Assembly (NCBI GenBank): GCA_964454025.1
Contig: CAYVRP010000001.1
Coordinates: 79,209 to 143,208 of the forward strand
Length of the DNA stretch: 64,000 bases
Source of the DNA: JAFGBI01 sp964454025
GTDB taxonomy: Bacteria; Myxococcota_A; Polyangia; Polyangiales; Polyangiaceae
Direction: 5' to 3'
The stretch's first letter is position 1. Each line of letters begins with the position of its first letter. Positions 24,123 to 31,800 of this stretch are shown piece by piece. Under the pieces are notes generated by a model. The model saw only the letters and a list, made by a program, of their open reading frames with translations, did no database searches and was not told the origin of the DNA. A program made the translations under genes and the position numbers.

Positions 24123-25619
24123 ATGGCCCCGAACGACGAGCTCACATCGGCCGCCGCCCCCCGCCCCTGGGTAGGGGAGGGCGGGGCAGTGCTCCGGCGC
24201 TCCGCGGCGCGCCGACGGCGATCGCGGGGCGTGGCGTTGATCCTGGTGCTCAGCTCCATCAGTGTCCTCACCGTGATGCTCGCGGAGTTCCAGGACGAGG
24301 CCTCGGCGGAGCTCGGCAGCGCCATGGCCGAACGGGACGCCCTGAAGGCGGAGTACGCGGCGCGGAGCGCGGTGAACCTCTCGCGGCTGCTCATCGCGGC
24401 GGAGCCCACGGTGAGGAAGTCGCTTGCCATCCTCGGCGCCGCCATGGGAGGGGCGCTCCCGCAGCTCCCGGTCTGGGAGCTGGCCACGGACCTGCTGGGC
24501 GCGTTCAACGACGCTGCGGGGCAGGAGGCGTTCTCCCGGCTCGCCAGCGTGGACCTCTCGATGGCGAAGAACCTCTCTCTCGACGGGGTCAGTTTCGAGC
24601 TCGTCATCGTCGACGAGGACTCGAAGCTGAACGTCAACCTCCCGGCTCGCGCCACTGCGATGGCGGAGAAGCAGACGGGCGAGCAGATCATGGGGCTGAT
24701 CGGCGGGCCGCAGTACGATCCCCTGTTCGAGGGACGCGACGATGGCGGCGATTTCCGCACCCGCGCTGCCGTCTGCGGGGCCATCGTCGACTGGGTGGAT
24801 CCGAACCAGGATCTCTACCCCTGCGAGCCGGACGAAGCGGCGAGCAGCAGCGTGTCCCCGGAGGATGCGTACTACGAGCGCTTGCCGATGCCGTACTCGC
24901 GGAAGAACGCCGCGTTCGACAGCCTGGAGGAGCTCCACCTCGTGCGAGGCGTGGACGACGAATTCTGGTCCACGTTCGTCGACCCCGACCCGGAGGATCC
25001 GCGCAAGCGCAATCTGACGGTCTGGGGCTCCGGCAAGGTGAACGTCAACACGACCAACCCGCTCATCGCCTGGTCGCTCATCTGCAGCAACGCGGTCGAT
25101 CCCGCGGCGGAGCCGTTCTGCACCGACGTCGCGCAGAGGGAGCTCTTCCTTCAGATCATGACCATGGCCGACGTCTTCACGGCGGGGGTGCCGCTCTTCG
25201 CCTCGCCGAAGGCCTTCGTACGGGTGAGCCAGGGCAGGGGGGGCGGTATCGCGAAGATGCTCTTCGAGATGCTGCAGATCAAGCCGGTGAGCCAGCTCCG
25301 ATCCGAGAACTACCTCATCGAGAAGCTCTCGACCGAGAGCAAGGTGTTCAGCATCTACGCCACGGGGGTGGCGCGCTCGGGCAAGAACGAGGCGCGGGTT
25401 CGAGTGCACGCGGTGGTCGATTTCCGGTCGGCGCCGCCGCCAGGTCGGAGCCGTTCCGCGGTCGATCTCGCCGAGCTGACGGGCGGCCCCGCCGCCGCCG
25501 CGGCCGCGGCGGACGCCGCGGCGGCCGGCGTCGGGGCCGGTCAGCTCGACTCGGCTGCACTCCAGGAGGCGCTGACGAAGGATCCCGGCGGCAACATCAT
25601 CTACTATCGCGTGGACTAG
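24123..25619 (+). CDS. gspK: Type II secretion system minor pseudopilin GspK
   Basis: The 498-residue protein starts at ATG 24123, six bases after gspJ. A 36-residue basic leader ends SRRSRG, followed by VALILVLSSISVLTVMLAEF; the +5 residue is not glutamate, which is normal for GspK, the tip pseudopilin. The body contains the two GspK helical regions, including LIVIVDEDSKLNVNLPAR-like and AAVCGAIVDWVDPNQ segments, where acidic residues bind calcium in homologues, and NLTVWGSGKVNVNTTNPLI. A poly-Ala stretch lies near the C-terminus (about 455-480). Confidence 0.9.
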   Translation: MAPNDELTSAAAPRPWVGEGGAVLRRSAARRRRSRGVALILVLSSISVLTVMLAEFQDEASAELGSAMAERDALKAEYAARSAVNLSRLLIAAEPTVRKSLAILGAAMGGALPQLPVWELATDLLGAFNDAAGQEAFSRLASVDLSMAKNLSLDGVSFELVIVDEDSKLNVNLPARATAMAEKQTGEQIMGLIGGPQYDPLFEGRDDGGDFRTRAAVCGAIVDWVDPNQDLYPCEPDEAASSSVSPEDAYYERLPMPYSRKNAAFDSLEELHLVRGVDDEFWSTFVDPDPEDPRKRNLTVWGSGKVNVNTTNPLIAWSLICSNAVDPAAEPFCTDVAQRELFLQIMTMADVFTAGVPLFASPKAFVRVSQGRGGGIAKMLFEMLQIKPVSQLRSENYLIEKLSTESKVFSIYATGVARSGKNEARVRVHAVVDFRSAPPPGRSRSAVDLAELTGGPAAAAAAADAAAAGVGAGQLDSAALQEALTKDPGGNIIYYRVD

Positions 25620-25622
25620 GAC

Positions 25623-27131
25623 ATGAGCAGGGTCATCGGCATAGACATTCAGGCCACCCACGTGCGGGCGGCGCTGCTCCGGAACTCCTATCGGAGGATC
25701 AGGGCGGAGCGGCTGGTCGAGGTGGTCGTGGAGCCGGGGGCCTCGCTGGAGGAGGCGCTGCGCTCCTGCGTGGGGCCGCTATTGCCACACGCGGAGGCGG
25801 TGGCCGTCGCGCTGGACGGGGAGCGGGTCTTCGTGCATCGGCTGGAGCTGCCCGCCAGCGCGCGGCGGCAGCTCGAGGACGTTCTCCCGTTCGAGATCGA
25901 GGCGCAGGTGCCGGTGGATCTCGACGAGCTTGTCTTCGATTACCGCCCGGTGGGCGCTCGGAAGGCGACCGAGCCAATCAGTCTGCTGGTGGCGGCGGCG
26001 CGGGCGGACGCGGTGCGTGAGCGAATGTTGCTGTGCAAGGAGGCGCTCAAGGTGGAGCCGGACCGCGTCGGTGTCGGTCCTCTCGCGCTCGCGAACCTCT
26101 TCGGACTGCTGAAGCCGACGCCGACGAACGAGATGATCGCGCTCGTCGAACTGGGCGAGAGGTGCACGGAGGTGGCGGTGATCCACCGCGGGGAAGCGGT
26201 CTTCGCGCGGACCCTCTCGCGCGGTACGGCGACCCTGCCGGAGGGGGCCGTGGCGCTCGCGTCGGAGCTGCGCCAGACGATGGCCGCGGCCGGGCTCGTC
26301 GGGGGGACGCTGGTGGACCGGGTCCTGCTCCTGGGCTCCGGCGCGGAGGACCCGAACTCGGCCCCGTACCTCGAGTACATGCTGGGCGCCCCGGTGACGT
26401 CCCTCACGGAGCTGGCCCTGGAGGGTATCGCCGATCACGAGCGGCGGCTGATTCCTCGCTTCGGCAAGGCCATCGCGCTCGCTGCCAGCCTGGCCGGGAA
26501 GGCCCGGGACCTCGACCTCCGCCAGGGGCAGCTCATCCAGCAGCGGGGGTTGCTGTATCTGCAGGAGAAGCTCCCCCTGCTGACGGGGCTGCTCGGCGCC
26601 ATCGCCATCAGCTTCCTCTTCGCCACCTGGGCCGAGCGGCAGGTGGTGATGCGTGAGGGGACCGTGCTGGCGGAGGCGCTGCGTTCCCTGTCGCGTGAGG
26701 TGGTCGGGACCGAAACCGACGATCCCGACGCCCTGATGGAGGCGCTCGAGTCGAGTGGGGACGACACCATGGATCCGCTGCCCCACGCGGACGCCTTCGA
26801 CGTGATGCTCGAGCTCTCGCGCGGGATCCCGATGGACCTCGCCCACGACGTGGAGGACCTGGAGCTCAAGCGGGGTCACGTCAAGCTGAATGGCGTCGTG
26901 GCGAGCAAGAGCGACGCGCAGAAGGTCGCCACGATCCTCGGCAAGTGGCGCTGCGCGGACGGGGTCAAGGTCGCGAAGATCACCCAGGTGGTGAACAGCG
27001 ACCGCCAGAAGTACGCGCTCGAATTCGACCTGAGATGCCCGGAGGATGCGGGGGTGAAGCGCAAGGTGAAGCCGAAGGAGGAGGCGGCGACGGAGGGGTC
27101 GGACAAGGTGGAGAAGGAGGCACAGCGGTGA
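25623..27131 (+). CDS. gspL: Type II secretion system protein GspL
   Basis: GspL bridges the GspE ATPase and the inner-membrane platform. The 502-residue protein opens with IGIDIQATHVRAALL, an actin-like ATPase-fold cytoplasmic domain as in PilM/GspL (about 1-300), then a single membrane helix (about 318-337), and a periplasmic ferredoxin-like domain (about 390-480). The C-terminal 25 residues are Lys/Glu-rich. The ATG lies three bases after the gspK stop. gspM begins inside its stop codon. Confidence 0.9.
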   Translation: MSRVIGIDIQATHVRAALLRNSYRRIRAERLVEVVVEPGASLEEALRSCVGPLLPHAEAVAVALDGERVFVHRLELPASARRQLEDVLPFEIEAQVPVDLDELVFDYRPVGARKATEPISLLVAAARADAVRERMLLCKEALKVEPDRVGVGPLALANLFGLLKPTPTNEMIALVELGERCTEVAVIHRGEAVFARTLSRGTATLPEGAVALASELRQTMAAAGLVGGTLVDRVLLLGSGAEDPNSAPYLEYMLGAPVTSLTELALEGIADHERRLIPRFGKAIALAASLAGKARDLDLRQGQLIQQRGLLYLQEKLPLLTGLLGAIAISFLFATWAERQVVMREGTVLAEALRSLSREVVGTETDDPDALMEALESSGDDTMDPLPHADAFDVMLELSRGIPMDLAHDVEDLELKRGHVKLNGVVASKSDAQKVATILGKWRCADGVKVAKITQVVNSDRQKYALEFDLRCPEDAGVKRKVKPKEEAATEGSDKVEKEAQR

Positions 27132-27727
27132 GCATCTCGTCGCGACTGGAGCAGCTGGAGCCACGAGAGCGGCGCTTGTTGAACGTCCTGATGGGGGTGT
27201 TCGCCGTCGTGGTCCTGGTCGTGCTGCCGCTCGGTCTGCGTTCGTTGTTGCTCGCGGGCAGGGAGCGGAACGAGCGGCTCCGAGAGGCCATCACGGCGAT
27301 TCGGGATCGACGGGTTGCCCTCGCGAAGCGGGCGGCCGCTGCCGAGCAGGTCGCGGCGCGGTACGCCCGGCCGGCGCCGCCGCTGGCGGAATTCCTGGAG
27401 ACGCTGGCGAAGCGGCAGGAGATGGAGATCCCAGAGAGCCAGGACCGCCCCGCGGTCCCGCACGGGAAGCTCTTCGAGGAGCGCTCGAATCGCATCGTGC
27501 TGCGGCGGGTCGGGCTGCTGGCCCTGGCGAAGTTCATGGAGTCGATCGCGCAGTCCGGTCACCCGGTCACCGTCTCCGATTTCGAGCTCAGGAAGCGGGG
27601 CCCCGACGCTTACGACGTGACCATGGTGGTGAGCGCCTTTGACCGCAAGGAGAAGGGCCCGGCCAAGGGCCGGGAACCGAGCGAGCGGGACGGGGGCGCG
27701 GAGTCGCCGGAGGAGAAGGCGCCATGA
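27128..27727 (+). CDS. gspM: Type II secretion system protein GspM
   Basis: The 199-residue protein begins at GTG 27128, with an ideal AAGGAGG ribosome site seven bases upstream, overlapping the gspL stop. It has one membrane helix (about 23-43), a coiled-coil stretch (45-80) and a periplasmic ferredoxin-like domain (NRIVLRRVGLLALAKFMESIAQSGHPVTVSDFELRK), the plan of GspM, the partner of GspL. The tail is Lys/Glu-rich. Sequence identity in this family is low, so order and architecture carry the call. Confidence 0.85.
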   Translation: MSISSRLEQLEPRERRLLNVLMGVFAVVVLVVLPLGLRSLLLAGRERNERLREAITAIRDRRVALAKRAAAAEQVAARYARPAPPLAEFLETLAKRQEMEIPESQDRPAVPHGKLFEERSNRIVLRRVGLLALAKFMESIAQSGHPVTVSDFELRKRGPDAYDVTMVVSAFDRKEKGPAKGREPSERDGGAESPEEKAP

Positions 27728-28776
27728 TCGGCAAGCTCCTCGCCTCACCTCGGACACGGCGTGTCGGGCGCTGGATCGGCTACCCCGCGTTCTACTGCGG
27801 CGCGATGCTCCTGTTCGCGCGGTGCACGTTCCCTTACGACCGCCTCGGAGAGCGGGTGGTGGCGACGTTCAACGCGGCGGAGGCGAAGAAGACCGGCCGC
27901 CGCATCGAGATCGACACGGTGCGAGGGAACTGGCTCTTCGGGATCGGTGCTCACGGGCTGCGGCTGGTGTCACCGCCCGGCGCCATCGGGGAGGACGGAG
28001 CGATACCCCCCGAGCGGGTGGTGGAGTGGGACTACGCGCGGGCATCCATTGCGCCCCTCCGCTACCTGTTCGGCACCCTCAAGGTCGCGTTCGTGAGTCA
28101 CGCTGGAGACGGCGTCGTTCGGGGCACGTTCCTGAGCAGGCCGGCGGAGCGTCGCCTCGAGGTGAGCCTGGAGCGGTTCGGAATGGCGAACGTGCCGCTC
28201 CTCGCCGAGCTGGCCGGGTTGCCGCTGCAGGGCACGGCGACGGGCGCCGTCGATCTGGCATTCCCGGAGCAGCGCCTCAGCCTCGCGGAGGGGACCCTCG
28301 AGCTCGTCGTCGAGGACGTCGTCCTCGGCGACGGCAAGACCAAGATCCGCGATCTGGTGGCGCTGCCGCCGGTGCGCGCCGGGCAGCTGACGCTGAGCGC
28401 CGAGGTGACCGAGGGTCGGGTCAAGATCGGCCGGCTCGACGCCAAGGGGCCGGATCTGGAGATGAGCCTGCGCGGGCAGATCCGGCTCCGGGACGCGTTC
28501 GAGCGGAGCACCGCGGAGCTGACGCTGGAGTATCGGTTCTCGGAGCAGTACAAGACGAAGAACGAGATCACCAAGGGGCTCTTCGGGGACCCGCAGAGCA
28601 AGATCACGGGCGCGCTCGACCTGGACACCAAGGTCCAGCGCGCCAAGCGGGCTGACGGAGGCTACTCGTGGCACGTGACCGGAACGCTGGCGCGGCTTGC
28701 CTTCCAGCCCGCGGCCGCGGGCGACGCCAGGGCGTCGCAAGCACGCAAGGCGATGGAGGACTCGACTGCGGAGTGA
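27724..28776 (+). CDS. gspN: Type II secretion system protein GspN
   Basis: The 350-residue protein overlaps the gspM stop (ATGA at 27724-27727) and has an AGGAGAAGG site upstream. One N-terminal hydrophobic segment (about 15-32) precedes a beta-rich periplasmic region reminiscent of AsmA-like domains (GTATGAVDLAFPEQRLSLAEGTLELVVEDVVLG), as in GspN of delta-class bacteria. The role of GspN in secretion is not well settled. It is the last gene of the operon. It converges on the TPR gene at 28826. Confidence 0.82.
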   Translation: MIGKLLASPRTRRVGRWIGYPAFYCGAMLLFARCTFPYDRLGERVVATFNAAEAKKTGRRIEIDTVRGNWLFGIGAHGLRLVSPPGAIGEDGAIPPERVVEWDYARASIAPLRYLFGTLKVAFVSHAGDGVVRGTFLSRPAERRLEVSLERFGMANVPLLAELAGLPLQGTATGAVDLAFPEQRLSLAEGTLELVVEDVVLGDGKTKIRDLVALPPVRAGQLTLSAEVTEGRVKIGRLDAKGPDLEMSLRGQIRLRDAFERSTAELTLEYRFSEQYKTKNEITKGLFGDPQSKITGALDLDTKVQRAKRADGGYSWHVTGTLARLAFQPAAAGDARASQARKAMEDSTAE

Positions 28777-28781
28777 GGCGG

Positions 28782-28815
28782 CGCTCGGCACCCCGTGACC
28801 GCAGCGTCCCGAGCG
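28782..28815. terminator. Inverted repeat between convergent gspN and the TPR-pseudokinase gene
   Basis: CGCTCGG and CCGAGCG arms (7 bases) separated by 20 bases occupy most of the 49-base gap between two convergent genes. It may act as a bidirectional terminator, although the loop is large and there is no T-run. Confidence 0.3.
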
Positions 28816-28825
28816 GCCTGGCGGG

Positions 28826-31800
28826 TCAGGAATCGACGGCCACGCCGAGGTGGCGCCGCAGCTCGAAGAAGGGCTCGCTGATGCTGTAGAGCACGAGCTG
28901 CTTCTGGCGCTCCTCGCGGGGCACGGCGCTCGCGCTGTCGTCCGAGGCCCGCACGATTTCGACGGAAGTCTCGAGGTCGTGGGCGACGAGCAACCCGACG
29001 CGATCGGCCGTGAGGTCGACCCCGCACACCCACCGCTTGAGATCGAGCGCGCCCCCCGACTGCACGAGCTGGGCGACGATGCGGGCGAGGTGGTCACGCG
29101 CCTGGCCCTGGATACCGGCCTCGAGGGCCGTCAGAGCGTCCCGCACGGGTCCTTCGAGCTCGGCTGCTACCGGGAACTGGGGGGAGATGAGCTTGATGGC
29201 GGCGAAGAGCCACGCCTTCAGGCCGGTGCCGGTTGCGACCAGGTGGCGGACGTACATCCCCGGGCGGAAGTACGCCAGGTGGCGGGCCGCGATGAACGCC
29301 GCCGCCTGGGGAGGGATCTCGGGCGCCATCGCCGCCCGTCCGAGCACCACCGAGGGCGTGCGGGCGTGCAGGAATGACAGGCCGGCGGGATCGTTCGGGT
29401 TCTGGTAGGTCGGCGGCGGCTCGAGGCCCAGGACCCCGGCCGCGTAGAAGAGGTTCTGGCTCATCGGGAGAGGGTGCCGGGCCAGGTCAATCTGGTAGCG
29501 CGGATCGTAGCCGAGATCGTCGAGGCTCCGGCTTCGGCTCCCGATCACCGCGGGTTCGATCAAGGCGAAGATGCTGGTGAGGAATGGATCAGCGTCCTCG
29601 TGCATGAGGTAGCGGAGCCAAGTCTCGTCGGTGAGCGCCTCTCGCGCGGGCGCGGCGGTTTCGCTCCGCATGCGCTGGAAGAAGCGCTCCTCGTCAGGCT
29701 CGGCCAGGTTGAGGACGTGGAGCGCCTGACAGAGGCACCATGCCGCGTCTGCGTGCTTGGTTTCCGTGTACAGTCGCCGGAGGAGCTTGTAGGGCTCCGC
29801 CCGGTGAGGATTCTGGCGGAGCAGCGCGATCTGGGAGGCGACGGCCTTCCCGAGGTACCGCGCGGGATCGGAGGCGTAGAGCTCGGCGAGCTTCTCGGCG
29901 CGTGCGGTGTCCCGCGAGTCCAGCGTCTGCGCCGCCTCGTAGGCGTCGATCGCCTTCTCGATCCACATCAGGTCGTTCTCGTAGAGCTCGCCGAGGGCCA
30001 CGAACGCGGCCAGCAGGCGGGCGTTGTCGCTGGCCTCCGTGGCGCGCTCCACCTTCAGCTTGAGCAGGTCCTCGACGGCCTCGAAGCGCGTGCTGGCGCG
30101 CTCGAGCTCGATCGCGGCATCGATGGCCTTCTCGTTGTCGGGATCGAGCTGGATCACCTGGCGGTAGAAGTCGAGCGCGCGCTCGAAGTCACGCATCTGC
30201 CGCTCCGAGACGATCGCCGCGGTCATGAGGTACTTGGCCTTCTGCTGGTGGTCCTCGACGAACTCGGCCAGCCTCACCACCACTTCGACGAGCTTCTCCC
30301 AGTCCTGCTCCTCGCTGTAGAGCTGCATCAGCTTCGTCAAGAGGCGACGGTCGTCCGCCCGCTCTTCCAGGGCCGCCACGTAGCTCTTGGCGGCGCGCGT
30401 CCGGTCGCCTAGCTTCTCGGCGGCGATCTCGCCGATCTCGATCAGCAAGGTGACCCGCGTCTCACCCTCCGCGACGTCGAGGTGACGCGTCTTGGTGCGA
30501 ATCACGTGCTCCCACTCGCCGCGGGCCTCGTAGATCCTGGCGAGGGAGACGAGGGGCTCCGCGTTGGCGGGATCGGCGTCGCTCGCCTCCTCGAGCGGGC
30601 GGATGGCGCCCTCGAGGTCGCCGGCCCGGCGCAGGGACTCTCCGTACCGATAGAGGGAGTCCGGGTGCGTGCTCAGCTCCTCGCCGAAGCGGGCGAAGAG
30701 ATCGCGGTAGAGCTCGACCGCGCGCAGCGGCGACCCATGCTCGAACGTGACCTGCGCCACGCGCTCGAGCGCGCCGGCGTCGTCCGGCGCGATCCGGAGC
30801 AAGGTGTCCATCGGCGCGATGGCCTTCTCAGTCGACCCGGTGCGCCCGAGGGCGTCTACGTAGCGGACCAGGATGCGGGTCGCGCGCTCCTTGGGGAGGG
30901 TATCGGTGCGGTCCGCGATGACCTCGTAGTGGCGGCTGGCCTCGACGGGATGGTCGGCCTCGAAGGCGAGATCGCCCAGGATGGCGCGCGCATCGACGTT
31001 GGTGGGGTCGAACTGCAGCGCCCGCTTGGCGGCCTCCTCGGCCCGGAGATCGTCCTGGAGGCGATCGCGGCAGAGGGTGGCGATCTCGGCGGCGAGGCGA
31101 GCCCGCGTGGCGTCGCCCTCGGTTCGGGAGAACTCACGCTCGAGGAGCTGGACGGCCGCGTTGATGTCACCGCGAGCGACGTAGGCCGCGCGGAGGGCCG
31201 CGGAGGTGTGCAGGTCCGAGGGGACCTGGTCCAGCGCTCGCTTGTAGTATTCGATGGCGGAGTCGCGATCGCCGCGGGATTCGAGGAGCCGGGCCGCGCG
31301 GAGGTACTGCTCCGCCTTGCCCTCGGCGCTGGTCGCCTTGTCGGCGAGCGCTTCGATCGCGCGCAGGGCGGCGTCGGTGTCGCCGAGCGTTTCGCGGACG
31401 CGCGCCAGCGCTTCCAGGGCACCCCGGTGCTGGGGGTCCAGCGCGCTGGCGGCCTCGAAGGCCGCCATGGCGCGCTCGGGACAGCCGAGCTGCTCGGCGA
31501 GGACGCGGCCGCGGGCGAGGTGAAGCTCGAGACCCCGTTGCGGGTCCTCGACCAGGCTCACGTGGCGCTCGTAGAGCGTGGCGAGGTCCTCCCAGCGGTC
31601 GAGGACTCGATAGTGCCGCGGCAGCGCGGCGTAGGCGCCCTCGTGGGCGCCATCGATGGCGAGGATCGCCTCCCACGCCTCGGCGGCGGCGGCGTGGTCC
31701 AGGAACTCTTCGTCCTGGATTCCGGCGACGCGCTCCCAGAGGGTGATCTTCTGGCGCGGGGTGGCGGCCACGGCGATCTGTCGGGAGAGGTTGGCCAGCA

